Assembly (NCBI RefSeq): GCF_044761985.1
Contig: NZ_JBIWDK010000005.1
Coordinates: forward strand, 186,001 to 250,000
Direction: 5' to 3'
Source of the DNA: Peribacillus sp044761985
GTDB taxonomy: Bacteria; Bacillota; Bacilli; Bacillales; DSM-1321
Length of the DNA stretch: 64,000 bases
How positions within the stretch are numbered: the first letter of the stretch is position 1; each line of letters begins with the position of its first letter. The notes beneath the pieces were generated by a model, which did not search any database, had not been told where the DNA came from, and saw only the letters and a program-made list of their open reading frames with translations. Positions 43,552 through 51,803 of this stretch are shown here, piece by piece. A program made the position numbers and the translations under genes.

Positions 43552-43651
43552 TAACAAAAGCCAAATACACCCGTTTAAGCGAGAACAATTTAAATACATT
43601 CCCCCTTTAAATAAAAAGGGCATATCCTCCTCATTAAAATCTCTAATAGTT

Positions 43652-43681
43652 TGAATAGATAAGCTGATTTTGGTCATAATG
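43652..43681 (+). promoter_or_regulatory. Forespore (sigma-F/sigma-G) promoter of csfG
   Basis: Plus strand TGAATA (43652-43657), 17-bp spacer, CATAATG (43675-43681), a near-exact sigma-G match. The extended -10 GGTCATAATG also satisfies the sigma-F pattern GGNNANANTR. Confidence 0.75.
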
Positions 43682-43687
43682 AAAATA

Positions 43688-43833
43688 ACAACATGACTTA
43701 TTAAGTGTTGTTGCCAACCGCGGAGAAGGCTTACGTTTCCCCATAAGTCTTCCTCCGGTTTCTCCTCTCCCTTTGCCTTCTGGTCCTTAATTAGACATAG
43801 AAGGACCCTGCATGAAAGTGCAGGGTTTTTTTT
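43688..43833 (+). ncRNA. csfG: Candidate CsfG sporulation small RNA
   Basis: A transcription unit without an open frame, about 146 nt. It starts after the forespore promoter at 43652-43681 and ends at an intrinsic terminator (CCCTGCA / TGCAGGG, 43806-43825, then eight T). CsfG is a forespore-specific non-coding RNA of endospore formers that in B. subtilis lies between ylbG and ylbH, which is this spot. The RNA has a long C/U-rich, purine-poor segment (about 43756-43790, including CCTCCGGTTTCTCCTCTCCC), suited to pair with Shine-Dalgarno sequences; targets are unknown. Ends are estimates. Confidence 0.7.
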
Positions 43834-43949
43834 ATGAAACTGCCGTTATCATGGGCTTTTTAGAACCGATTCAGCTTTAAGTTGGCTCTTCTCTTTTACG
43901 GGATAAAATGATAAAGTAATGAAAGATAAGTTAGTGAGGAGAGGTTTAA

Positions 43950-44339
43950 TTGATTCAACGTTTTATAGAACTTGGACAAGGTTATTCAGATATATATGAA
44001 CTGATCGAGGTAGGGCGCAATCAGCAACACCGTGTAGCTAGGATGCTGGCCATGCATACTACGCTTGATGATAAAAAGGTAACTTCATTGGTTATCGTCA
44101 TGCAACCAACAGATCCGGGAAAATTCCAACCTCTATATATTTGCCGTGAGGGGATCCCAAACCCTCATTTTACCGCCAATAAACGATATCAACTATTTGA
44201 AGATCTGGCTAAAGAACTAGACAGACCAATTATAGAAATAGATGTGAAGTCTTCAAAACTTTTCGCCGAAATAGAATTGTACTATCAGCACTTGATAGGT
44301 ATTTTGCGTATGAATAGATACCTACCGCCATTGGGCTGA
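43950..44339 (+). CDS. Conserved hypothetical protein of the ylbG-ylbH region
   Basis: A 129-residue protein starting at TTG (43950-43952) with GAGGAGAGG six bases upstream. No signal peptide or membrane span. Recognisable features are an N-terminal helix (MIQRFIELGQGYSDIYEL), a beta-rich middle (TSLVIVMQPTDPGKFQPLYI) and a tail ending RMNRYLPPLG. I recall similar proteins at this locus in other Bacillaceae, sometimes annotated as a DUF, but cannot assign a function. It lies between csfG and ylbG and shares a two-way terminator with ylbG. Codon use looks like its neighbours. Confidence 0.75.
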   Translation: MIQRFIELGQGYSDIYELIEVGRNQQHRVARMLAMHTTLDDKKVTSLVIVMQPTDPGKFQPLYICREGIPNPHFTANKRYQLFEDLAKELDRPIIEIDVKSSKLFAEIELYYQHLIGILRMNRYLPPLG

Positions 44340-44346
44340 AGAGATG

Positions 44347-44381
44347 AAAAAAAGTGCTGACTCCTCGAGTCAGCACTTTTT
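44347..44381 (+). terminator. Two-way terminator before ylbG
   Basis: Stem AAAGTGCTGACTC / GAGTCAGCACTTT (44350-44379) with a 3-nt loop and A/T runs on both sides. Overlaps the last base pairs of ylbG. Confidence 0.85.
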
Positions 44382-44655
44382 AGATACCCATTTTATAATC
44401 GTATTCCTTAGCCTTATCCGGTTTAGAATTTTCGAATTCCATTTTAAGGAAAGGTTTATAAGAAAGATCAACCTTTTTGACAAAGGAGTAATTATTCAGC
44501 TTTTCAACCAATGGTTCAACTTCATCCATGTTCGTATAAAGGACGACATATTTCAGCTTCTTTGAAACGTAATGGATATTTCCAAACTTCCTAAGCATTT
44601 TGGCTTGTTTTAATGTATGTAAATAGACGATAATTCCTTGTCTTGCTCCAAGCAT
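44380..44655 (-). CDS. ylbG: UPF0298 protein YlbG
   Basis: A 91-residue cytosolic protein of the UPF0298 family (YlbG, 90 residues in B. subtilis). The sequence GIIVYLHTLKQAKMLRKFGN and SYKPFLKMEFEN match it closely; the family has a ferredoxin-like fold but no defined role. It is well conserved in Bacilli and sits next to csfG and ylbF. Confidence 0.9.
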   Translation of the reverse strand: MLGARQGIIVYLHTLKQAKMLRKFGNIHYVSKKLKYVVLYTNMDEVEPLVEKLNNYSFVKKVDLSYKPFLKMEFENSKPDKAKEYDYKMGI

Positions 44656-44864
44656 ATCAATAACTCCCTTTTATAAAGGCTTTAACTAATTTTAGCATAG
44701 CAGAATCCTTTCTTTCAACCAAGAAAAATGATTATAAACAAAATTCTCTTACTATTATGAATCATTTCGGGGTCATGAGTAAAAGGGGATGAAAACCATT
44801 GAGTGACTAAGAAGTAATGATTGTCCAGACTGTATCTTGCTCGTGAGTGAAATGAACATTTGCC

Positions 44865-44897
44865 GAAAAAAAAAGCCTGGTGAAATGTCCAGGCTTT
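44865..44897 (-). terminator. ylbF terminator
   Basis: Minus strand stem AAAGCCTGG / CCAGGCTTT (44872-44897), loop ACATTTCA, then TTTTTTCGG. Confidence 0.85.
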
Positions 44898-44904
44898 CAT
44901 CATC

Positions 44905-45354
44905 TTATGCAGAACAACCACAGCTTCCACCTGTTCCGCAACTTCCTGACGAGCAGCCGCCTGAAGATACGAAAAATGGATTTCCTGCAGGTGTTTTCAC
45001 TTGTTCCGAAACAGCATGGCCGATTAAGCCACTAATTTCATCTAGGATACTCTGCAATTCCGTTTCTGCCATCTTGAACTCAGCAATGGTAGGGTGCATA
45101 TCCATATCCCGTTTTGCCTCTCGGGTCTCCATATTGATGCGCTTATAGTCCGGATGATACTTACCGAACCTTTGTACATCTTCAAAAAGATCCTTTAGAG
45201 AAGTAAACTTGGAGATTTTTGTTTGCGCCTCTTTATCGCTTTGTAATTTATATAAACTAAGAAGATAATTTTCCCCTATATCAGAATGAAGGATCGTTTC
45301 TGCTAATCCGTCTGCATGTTGTAAAATATCAACAATTTCCATAGTAGCAAGCAT
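44905..45354 (-). CDS. ylbF: YlbF, subunit of the RNase Y-specificity complex
   Basis: With YmcA and YaaT it forms the Y-complex, which carries [4Fe-4S] clusters, directs RNase Y to some mRNAs, and affects Spo0A phosphorylation, competence and biofilm formation. The start ATG at 45352-45354 follows GGAGGTGAG and gives 149 residues, the B. subtilis length; the frame to 45399 lacks homology. Residues 30-120 are the helical com_ylbF domain (EDVQRFGKYHPDYKRI in it is typical). The C-terminus is a Gly/Ser stretch with four cysteines (CSSGSCGTGGSCGC), consistent with cluster binding. Confidence 0.93.
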   Translation of the reverse strand: MLATMEIVDILQHADGLAETILHSDIGENYLLSLYKLQSDKEAQTKISKFTSLKDLFEDVQRFGKYHPDYKRINMETREAKRDMDMHPTIAEFKMAETELQSILDEISGLIGHAVSEQVKTPAGNPFFVSSGGCSSGSCGTGGSCGCSA

Positions 45355-45414
45355 AAATAAGCTCACCTCCACCATCATTTTACCATTTATTCTTTTCATA
45401 TGCCATTGCTATGA

Positions 45415-45834
45415 TTACATAGTGGACGTGATATGTACTTCGATCTCTTTATTCAGACCCGTTTTTTGACCCGAGTCATTCAATATCTCCAGCCTGATCT
45501 TATGCGCGCCATGTGGAATATCTTTTAGGATAAAGGCTGCCGTATGCTTATTGATTCTCTTTTTATCATCTAAAAGGACAGAAACAGTGGCCAACTGTTT
45601 TGAAGTATCTCCTGAAAAACTATAGTCGTTCAGGTAACATTCCACATATACAGAGTTTCCTTTGACAAAAGTCTTCACTTTAAAATCCTCATCCATCGTT
45701 TGGGCGCTTTGTACAGTGGTGGCAGCCTTAAGGTCAGAAACACTAGCAGCCGAGACATTTTTGGGTTCAGGGATTTTCTTTCCACAACCTGTTGCTGCCA
45801 TCAGCACTGTTAGAACTATAATCATTCTCTTCAT
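45415..45834 (-). CDS. Putative lipoprotein of unknown function
   Basis: A 139-residue secreted lipoprotein: signal peptide with lipobox LMAATGC, mature cysteine at about residue 17. The rest is a small beta-rich domain (about residues 50-139: KVKTFVKGNSVYVECYLNDY, KIRLEILNDSG, KEIEVHITSTM), which reads like an Ig-like or FixG-type fold. I recognise no family. It lies between ylbE and ylbF in the same direction; its own GGGGGACG site precedes the ATG. B. subtilis does not carry a counterpart in this position as far as I recall. Confidence 0.75.
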   Translation of the reverse strand: MKRMIIVLTVLMAATGCGKKIPEPKNVSAASVSDLKAATTVQSAQTMDEDFKVKTFVKGNSVYVECYLNDYSFSGDTSKQLATVSVLLDDKKRINKHTAAFILKDIPHGAHKIRLEILNDSGQKTGLNKEIEVHITSTM

Positions 45835-45894
45835 GACATCGTCCCCCTTTTGTCAATATTATTTGCCAAAAGGAGTAATTTACTCTTTTTTTCT

Positions 45895-46137
45895 TCATTC
45901 GCTTGGTACATTCATCGCTTGGAACATATGGAGCATCATCGAAGCAACCTGAACACTATCGGAGAATTTAGAGATTCGATGGGGAATTGATTTTTCAAAA
46001 AAGTACTTTGCTTCTGTTTCAAATTTATCCAACTCATGGGGATTACGCATTAACCTTTTATACCAAGCAGGCTGAATCCTTAAATACTTTTTCATATCCT
46101 CATTAGTCTGGATGAAGTCATACACATTTTGACGCAT
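45895..46137 (-). CDS. ylbE: YlbE-like protein
   Basis: An 80-residue protein matching YlbE (79 residues in B. subtilis) throughout: LRIQPAWYKRLMRNPHELDK, SIPHRISKFSDSVQVASMML. No signal peptide or membrane span. Function unknown. It follows ylbD by 24 bp and is probably co-transcribed with it. Confidence 0.88.
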   Translation of the reverse strand: MRQNVYDFIQTNEDMKKYLRIQPAWYKRLMRNPHELDKFETEAKYFFEKSIPHRISKFSDSVQVASMMLHMFQAMNVPSE

Positions 46138-46161
46138 GGAATCCTTCCTCCCTCCCGCTAC

Positions 46162-46596
46162 TTAATCCTTGTTAAATAAAAATGGATTACTTCTCTGCTC
46201 AGGTGCTTTTGGCGGAGGAGTGGAGTCCCCGCCCGATTTATTTCCCTGGAAAGCCGATAGCACACCTTGAATGGCTCCAATTGCTTGGTTGGCACTTGAA
46301 ATATATTGTTGTATTTGTCCGATATCCATGTTTTTAACGGCACTCATGACCGTACCCAGTAACTCAGAGCTCTGCTCTCCCTTTTCTGTGGCGGTTACCA
46401 CCGGTTCAGTCTTTCCTACAGAAGCTTGCACACTGTCCTCAGCCTGCCAGCGTGGATGATCTTCACCGAGTAGGTACCATTCTTCAAAAAGCTCCTGCCA
46501 TGTTGCTTGCTTATTTCTCACTTCATTCACTAAATATGGATGCACCTTGACAAACTCCCTAAATCCATCAATGGAGGGGCGTTTTTTTTTTGCCAT
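46162..46596 (-). CDS. ylbD: YlbD-like spore coat protein
   Basis: A 144-residue protein of the YlbD coat family. The N-terminal half (FREFVKVHPYLVNEVRNKQ, TWQELFEEWYLLGEDHPRW) is the conserved part. The C-terminal half has MDIGQIQQYISSANQAIGAI and a Pro/Ser-rich tail. B. subtilis YlbD was found in the spore coat and is made under sigma-K/E control. The ATG follows TGAGGTG. Confidence 0.85.
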   Translation of the reverse strand: MAKKKRPSIDGFREFVKVHPYLVNEVRNKQATWQELFEEWYLLGEDHPRWQAEDSVQASVGKTEPVVTATEKGEQSSELLGTVMSAVKNMDIGQIQQYISSANQAIGAIQGVLSAFQGNKSGGDSTPPPKAPEQRSNPFLFNKD

Positions 46597-46721
46597 TACT
46601 CTTCACCTCACACTAAGACATCGCCTATTTTACGATATGCCTCTATGTATGAAAAAGTGCATGGATCTTATTCATTCATCCGGCTACATATAGTATAATA
46701 TTGGAAAAAAGGATGTTTTTT

Positions 46722-47222
46722 ATGAGTATAGAAGCACTTGTCGAGGATTTCAAGAACTTGGCAATCACGGCCGATGAAGCAGATCTACGCGTATTATCAG
46801 GAATCATCTCCAGCCTGAAGGAGAAAAGAAAAAATGATAAATACTCCTATATCTCCAATCTCCTTAAGCTTAACAAACAGGTTAGCCACGACGGCACATC
46901 TCTTTCGATGGTGATGCCTATCACCCCTTTATCCCATAATGAATTGAACATCACTCACGGAGGAATCATCGCCACACTAATTGACTCAGCAATGGGCACT
47001 CTTGCCGGCTCGACAGTCCCAGAGGGTTATGCTACTTTGACAACGGACATTCAGGTACGATATGTAAAACCTGCTATCGGTGAACAGTTGACTTGTACGT
47101 GTAACATTATGCATACAGGCAATAAAACCATCATTCTTGAAGGAAAGGTTTATCGAGATGACGGATTACTTTGTGCCGTTTCCACTGGTAGTTTTTTCAT
47201 CGTGAATATGAAAGGACAATAA
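46722..47222 (+). CDS. PaaI-type hotdog-fold thioesterase
   Basis: Predicted acyl-CoA thioesterase with a hotdog fold. The start ATG at 46722 follows AAAAGGATG and gives 166 residues; seven more codons are open upstream. After an N-terminal helical extension (about 40 residues), the PaaI core is clear: LNITHGGIIATLIDSAMGTL holds the catalytic helix, followed by TLTTDIQVRYVKPAIGEQL. Substrate cannot be inferred. It lies between divergent ylbD and convergent ylbC. Confidence 0.88.
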   Translation: MSIEALVEDFKNLAITADEADLRVLSGIISSLKEKRKNDKYSYISNLLKLNKQVSHDGTSLSMVMPITPLSHNELNITHGGIIATLIDSAMGTLAGSTVPEGYATLTTDIQVRYVKPAIGEQLTCTCNIMHTGNKTIILEGKVYRDDGLLCAVSTGSFFIVNMKGQ

Positions 47223-47250
47223 AACGGATCCCAGAAGGATCCGTTTATTT
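47221..47250 (+). terminator. Two-way terminator between thioesterase gene and ylbC
   Basis: Stem AAACGGATCC / GGATCCGTTT (47222-47247), loop CAGAA, followed by ATTT. It overlaps the last codons of ylbC. Confidence 0.7.
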
Positions 47251-48312
47251 CTTCGCAATAAAGTTCTGTGTGTAATACTTTTTATAAACCCCTACACCTA
47301 AATCGGTAAACTCTTCACTCAACATCGTTTCCCGATGACCCTCGCTATTCAGCCAGCCTTCCATAACAGCCGCTGCATCCACATAATTTGCTGCAATATT
47401 TTCGCCTGCCGCACTATACTGGATATTCCCCGCTTTTAATCGGTCAGCTAAATCCCCTTTGGTTTCAGAGACTTGTGTTTCTTCCTGAGTGCCTTTCATC
47501 TCTTGGCTATTAAGGTAAGCAATCTTTGCAATTGAATCATTCCAATTTAATGGCTTCAAATCAAACCTACTACGCATGATATTCGCAATATCAAATATTT
47601 GCCGTTCATTCCCTACTCTCACATTAGTCCATTCCTCTTCGGAAAGATCCTTAACAGGCACTAGCGAACCATGATAGGTCAGCTCATATGGCTGCTGTTT
47701 TAAAAGAGTGGAATCATCCAAAAACCGGACACTCGAAACGGTTCCAGAAAACTTATCTAAATACAACTGAACATGAATATCCCCAAGTTCTATCAATGGT
47801 CTCATATTCATATCCTCTTCAGACAATTCGAAACGGTAGACGCTATCGCCAGCCTCTATATCAACCGTTGGTTCTATATATAAGCTAGAATAGATAGCAT
47901 CAATGGATTGGCCGATTTTAAAAGGGGAAATATTCACATTGTCCCCAATTCCGTATGCAGAAACGACTTTCCCATTTTCCATGGCCAATTGAAAATAGTC
48001 ATTATAATCTTTATTATATATCCACCAATCATATCCATATGCGGACATATCAATTCGATCCGGTTCACCGAATTCCTTTTTGACCTCTTTTATATTCTTC
48101 CCAATTGTAATCGCTAATCCTTCTTTAGCCATTACTTCATCTTTCTCCATATGCGGATTCTTTTCATTTATCGTATCGTTAGGATTAACATCTTTGTTTC
48201 CATCTATGAGAGGATTCAGCTTTTCCTCCAGACCGATATTCGTATAAATGCCGATTATGAAAAAAACAATACTTAACAGCATCACCTTTCCGAACCTGCG
48301 CAGAGGACACAC
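47245..48312 (-). CDS. ylbC: CAP/SCP-domain protein YlbC
   Basis: Secreted or membrane-anchored protein of 355 residues. An N-terminal hydrophobic segment (VMLLSIVFFIIGIYTNIGL) is followed by a CAP-associated domain (about residues 65-205, ITIGKNIKEVKKEFGEPDRI) and a C-terminal CAP domain (about 235-350) with RSRFDLKPLNWNDSIAKIA, AAGENIAANY and GWLNSEGHRETML. Function in bacteria is unknown; Ca- or lipid-binding has been proposed for CAP folds. The start is GTG at 48310-48312, but an in-frame GTG-ATG ten codons later, after GGAAAGG, is equally plausible. Confidence 0.88.
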   Translation of the reverse strand: MCPLRRFGKVMLLSIVFFIIGIYTNIGLEEKLNPLIDGNKDVNPNDTINEKNPHMEKDEVMAKEGLAITIGKNIKEVKKEFGEPDRIDMSAYGYDWWIYNKDYNDYFQLAMENGKVVSAYGIGDNVNISPFKIGQSIDAIYSSLYIEPTVDIEAGDSVYRFELSEEDMNMRPLIELGDIHVQLYLDKFSGTVSSVRFLDDSTLLKQQPYELTYHGSLVPVKDLSEEEWTNVRVGNERQIFDIANIMRSRFDLKPLNWNDSIAKIAYLNSQEMKGTQEETQVSETKGDLADRLKAGNIQYSAAGENIAANYVDAAAVMEGWLNSEGHRETMLSEEFTDLGVGVYKKYYTQNFIAKK

Positions 48313-48464
48313 CCTCTCTCTATGCTTATGTATCTAATACTAGCTTTCTTTCCTGATTATAACATTGTTCCATCATAATTTTCTATTTAACGATAGATTA
48401 CATCATTTTTTAATTTTGCAAAAATGGAACTTTTGTGAATCATAAAAATACAATGTCGAGTTCA

Positions 48465-48493
48465 TTGCAACTTCCATCATTTCATACTATTAT
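48465..48493 (+). promoter_or_regulatory. Candidate sigma-A promoter of ylbA
   Basis: Plus strand TTGCAA (48465-48470), 17-bp spacer, TATTAT (48488-48493). The rest of the 302-bp ylbC-ylbA gap (48313-48614) is AT-rich with no open frame. Confidence 0.45.
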
Positions 48494-48614
48494 AAAATAT
48501 AGGATAAAATGGTATATTATAAATATGCTTGGGGAATTTTCGTTACTTTCACTACATAATATTTTCCTTGTATGTCATTTTAATTCCCAAATGCAAAAAT
48601 AGGAGGTACTACTC

Positions 48615-48977
48615 GTGAAATTTGAAAGCTTTGGAATTGAGAACATCACAGCCGACTTAAACCGATTAGATGACCTAATGCCGGAATACGGTTTAATACG
48701 TGCCGAACAATGGGACTATGAGAGAGTAAGTTATGACCGTAAATTCGAATTGAGAGAAGGCACTTTTTATCTGCGTATACTAGGCTATGCCGTCGAAGGT
48801 GATGTGGGGGCTCATAGGGCCACAATGAAACTAATGGTTCCACTTTTAGGAAAACACTATTATCCACATGGCATTGAATATGGAGAAGGAGAGTTCTTCC
48901 CCCCTTCATTAGTGAAACAGTGTGAAAAAATCCTGGCTCAGGTTAAAGAGGAACTTACACAATTTAATGGACTGTAA
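48615..48977 (+). CDS. ylbA: YugN-like family protein YlbA
   Basis: A 120-residue cytosolic protein of the YugN-like family, function unknown. It starts at GTG (48615-48617) after AGGAGG and reads KFESFGIENITADLNRLDDL. A conserved stretch WDYERVSYDRKFELREGTFY is followed by the PHGIEYGEGEFFP segment typical of the family. It is convergent with the DUF420 gene and shares a terminator with it. Confidence 0.85.
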   Translation: MKFESFGIENITADLNRLDDLMPEYGLIRAEQWDYERVSYDRKFELREGTFYLRILGYAVEGDVGAHRATMKLMVPLLGKHYYPHGIEYGEGEFFPPSLVKQCEKILAQVKEELTQFNGL

Positions 48978-49040
48978 AAGTGACTGGAAACTGAACAAAC
49001 AGAAGAGAGGAATCTCTGAACATCCCTCTTTTCTTGTATC

Positions 49041-49079
49041 AAAAAGGCCTGATGTTTTTACACATCAGGCCTTTTTTAG
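49041..49079 (+). terminator. Two-way terminator between ylbA and ctaM
   Basis: Stem AAAGGCCTGATG / CATCAGGCCTTT (49043-49074), loop TTTTTACA, with A and T runs at either side. Confidence 0.87.
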
Positions 49080-49081
49080 TT

Positions 49082-49543
49082 TTATGATCCAAGAATCGCT
49101 TTAATCAGTGATGTTGTCTCTCCACCGTGATAAATGACATATAGTAAAAGATAAACGGCCAAACCAGTGATTCCAGTGAAAAACCAAATAATGCTAGTCG
49201 TAGGACCGATTTTTCTATGAATCGCATACTTACCTTTTAAACCTGTTGTCAGCATAATGATTCCAAGTACTGCCCCGGTAGTCGCAAGTGTGATATGGAA
49301 AATCAAAAAGATCGTGTAATAAATTTTAATATCATCCGGTCCTCCGAAAGATGTATTACCAACGAAAATCGTACGAGAAAGGTAGATAGTGAAGAAAATT
49401 ATCGCAAAAATCGCGGCCACTATCATGGTCTTTTTATGTGTCTCTGTTCTGCGCTGTTTAATTTGGTACCAGCCTATTGCAACCGTGATTGAACTTAATA
49501 CAATGAAAGCTGTGCTAATTGTTGGAAGAATCGGTAAAGACAT
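49082..49543 (-). CDS. ctaM: DUF420 membrane protein, probable oxidase assembly factor CtaM
   Basis: A 153-residue membrane protein with four to five hydrophobic spans and histidines inside helices (ETHKKTM, FLIFHITLATTGAVLG, KYAIHRKIGP). It matches DUF420 (YozB in B. subtilis). The Staphylococcus aureus member CtaM is needed for aa3 oxidase function. In B. subtilis yozB lies elsewhere; here the gene is at the end of the cta cluster, directly after ctaG, which supports an oxidase-assembly role by context. Confidence 0.82.
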   Translation of the reverse strand: MSLPILPTISTAFIVLSSITVAIGWYQIKQRRTETHKKTMIVAAIFAIIFFTIYLSRTIFVGNTSFGGPDDIKIYYTIFLIFHITLATTGAVLGIIMLTTGLKGKYAIHRKIGPTTSIIWFFTGITGLAVYLLLYVIYHGGETTSLIKAILGS

Positions 49544-49740
49544 AAGATGTAGTCCTCTCTATATTTATTAATCATCTATTATTCTATAAGAGGTATTCAT
49601 AAAATTCAATAAAAGCAAGCAAACTTAACACAATGCTCACTTTTATCAAAAAACCAAGTCAAATAACTAGCCTTTCCTTGGGTTTCATGTTTAGCCTATA
49701 TTTTGAAGTAAGACTACCGGAAACCCCTAACAAGGCAAAT

Positions 49741-49775
49741 GAAAGACTTGTCCACTCAGTAGACAAGTCTTTCAC
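49741..49775 (-). terminator. Hairpin after ctaG
   Basis: Stem GAAAGACTTGTC / GACAAGTCTTTC (49741-49775 region) just after the ctaG stop. The minus-strand T run after it is weak (ATTTGCC). Confidence 0.65.
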
Positions 49776-49782
49776 GAAATGA

Positions 49783-50685
49783 TCATTCTACAGTCTGGAA
49801 ATCTGTAGGAATAGGGTCAATTTCGCTTTCACCGCCATTCTCCTTCTTGAACCAAGCAAAGAAAATGACACCTAGAACATATCCTAAAACGATTTCTTGA
49901 ATGACCTTCATCAATACTCCACCTAGCTGTTGGTCTTCAAGCAAAGGCAGCCCATTAAACATTTCTGGACCACTGAGCGTCAGGCCTGACAATGCCGATG
50001 CAGGCACGCACAGTTCCATGGCACTAGCCCAAGATTCAGCATTAGTGAACGTATCATACATTGGATAATCGGCAAAAATGATCAATGCACACGCAGGGGT
50101 CATTAAAATGCCACTACCAAAAATATATGCTACTTTTTTAACCCCCGAAAGGCTTTCATATTCAGGAAGCTGATTAACCAAAGGAAACCACATCAAAACA
50201 GCTGCCACAAATAAAATCACCGTATAGCCTGCATGGACCAACATGCCAGTTTTGATGAAATCGAATACCAATGGGATATGATACAGCGAAAAAAGAACAT
50301 TAAATAGCATAAGTGCAAAGAGAGGCTTCGTGAAGAAGCGAAACAGCGACTTCATTCCCCTTATATCTATTAAAGATCTCCACACCCATGTGGGTATCGC
50401 AATGATAAATAAGGGAGGTATCACCAAGTAAAGCAGTGCCATTTGAAACATATGTGCACTGAACATGATATGACTGAGCAAATCGATAGGCGACCCCTTG
50501 ACCACATAAAGAAGAATCATGGCCATTAAGAAATAGACTACCTGTTTCAAGGGAACCGGTGAACTATCCTCAAATCTATTCCTGTACTTTGTCACCATCA
50601 AAAAATAGCCAATGGTAATAAGTACGAGGGCGGCAAAGTAAAATGGACTCCATAAAGCACGAAAGCCAAAAATATCAATAGACAT
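49783..50685 (-). CDS. ctaG: Cytochrome c oxidase assembly factor CtaG (caa3 type)
   Basis: Seven-span membrane protein of 300 residues needed to assemble active caa3 oxidase in B. subtilis; probably helps Cu insertion. Conserved segments are MFSAHMFQMALLYLVIPPLF, SLYHIPLVFDF and CALIIFADYPMY, with histidines and methionines in the membrane. It belongs to the CtaG_BS (DUF1404) family and not to the Cox11 family. A 149-bp gap and a terminator separate it from ctaF. Confidence 0.93.
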   Translation of the reverse strand: MSIDIFGFRALWSPFYFAALVLITIGYFLMVTKYRNRFEDSSPVPLKQVVYFLMAMILLYVVKGSPIDLLSHIMFSAHMFQMALLYLVIPPLFIIAIPTWVWRSLIDIRGMKSLFRFFTKPLFALMLFNVLFSLYHIPLVFDFIKTGMLVHAGYTVILFVAAVLMWFPLVNQLPEYESLSGVKKVAYIFGSGILMTPACALIIFADYPMYDTFTNAESWASAMELCVPASALSGLTLSGPEMFNGLPLLEDQQLGGVLMKVIQEIVLGYVLGVIFFAWFKKENGGESEIDPIPTDFQTVE

Positions 50686-50794
50686 AAAATCACCTCGTTC
50701 GTAAACTTTTTTCCATTACTATCCTTCTATTATACCTAAAATAAACCACAGTAACAAATATAGATAAACCTGGATTTTACTGGGCGATAATTAT

Positions 50795-50826
50795 AAGAAA
50801 ACCGGCTATTTTAAAAATAGCCGGTC
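50795..50826 (-). terminator. ctaF terminator
   Basis: Minus strand stem ACCGGCTATTTT / AAAATAGCCGGT (50801-50824) followed by TTTTCTTAT, 10 bp after the ctaF stop; it probably ends the ctaCDEF transcript. Confidence 0.8.
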
Positions 50827-50834
50827 CCTATCTA

Positions 50835-51170
50835 TCATATCCAGACAATCGTGATAAAAGCTAGCACTGTAATCAATCCGACTGCAAGGCCGGAAAAGAG
50901 AAACAATGTAATAGTGCCATGACCTTTATGCTTCATATGCATAAAATAATAAAGCTGGAAAATGACTTGTATAACTGCCAGCAATAAAATGACTGGCTTA
51001 ATGAACCAATGTGAAAAACCTTCTATTCCTACAGCGGCAAATGCCACTAAAGTTAAGAAAATCATAAGACTAAAAGTAATTACTTGATGCTTCATCTCTT
51101 CAGCATTTTTCTTACGACGATATTTTAAATCGACATTCGGGTTTGCTGAATTTGACTGTTCATTCGCCAT
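50835..51170 (-). CDS. ctaF: Cytochrome c oxidase subunit IV
   Basis: Small accessory subunit of the caa3 oxidase. The 111-residue protein has three membrane helices (about 31-51, 56-76, 85-108) of the prokaryotic COX4 type, with FQLYYFMHMKHKGHGTITLF between the last two. It starts 3 bp after ctaE stops. Confidence 0.95.
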   Translation of the reverse strand: MANEQSNSANPNVDLKYRRKKNAEEMKHQVITFSLMIFLTLVAFAAVGIEGFSHWFIKPVILLLAVIQVIFQLYYFMHMKHKGHGTITLFLFSGLAVGLITVLAFITIVWI

Positions 51171-51173
51171 CAG

Positions 51174-51803
51174 TTATCCCACCATTCCCATTAAATATAC
51201 GACTGTAAAGATAAATACCCAAACAACGTCAATGAAATGCCAGTAAAGACTTGCCACATAAAATTTAGGGGCATTATATAAATTCAATCCCCTTTTCGCA
51301 TTTCGGAGCATCAGGGATATGAACCACATTAAACCGAAGGCAACGTGTCCTCCATGAAATCCGACTAACGTATAGAACGCCGAACCGAATGCACTACTAG
51401 TAAAAGTATGCTTAAATTCATGAACATAGTGGTTAAATTCATAAATCTCAAGACCGAGGAAACCAAAACCTAATGCCACAGTGATAACGATCCAAGCTTG
51501 CATTTGTTTAAAATGATTATTTTTCATGTGATACATTGCGTACACGCTTGTTAATGAACTAGTCAGCAAAAGCATGGTCGCAACAAACGTAAGAGGTAAT
51601 TCGAATAGATCTTTTGCCAGTGCTGCATTTTCATTAGGAACTTTATCCTTTAATGCAAGATACGTAGCAAAAAGTGAAGCGAATAATACCGTCTCTCCAC
51701 CAAGAAACAACCAGAATCCTAAATATTTATTTTTACCTTCTAAAGTCGCTTTCTCAGGAGAAGCAGGCCAAGTAGCATCCGTGAATTTTTCATCTGCTTG
51801 CAT
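51174..51803 (-). CDS. ctaE: Cytochrome c oxidase subunit III
   Basis: Five-helix form of oxidase subunit III, 209 residues. Conserved sequences are KYLGFWLFLGGETVLFASLF, EFKHTFTSSAFGSAFYTLVG, FHGGHVAFGLMWF and ASLYWHFIDVVWVFIF. Its ATG overlaps the ctaD stop, so translation is coupled. Confidence 0.96.
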   Translation of the reverse strand: MQADEKFTDATWPASPEKATLEGKNKYLGFWLFLGGETVLFASLFATYLALKDKVPNENAALAKDLFELPLTFVATMLLLTSSLTSVYAMYHMKNNHFKQMQAWIVITVALGFGFLGLEIYEFNHYVHEFKHTFTSSAFGSAFYTLVGFHGGHVAFGLMWFISLMLRNAKRGLNLYNAPKFYVASLYWHFIDVVWVFIFTVVYLMGMVG

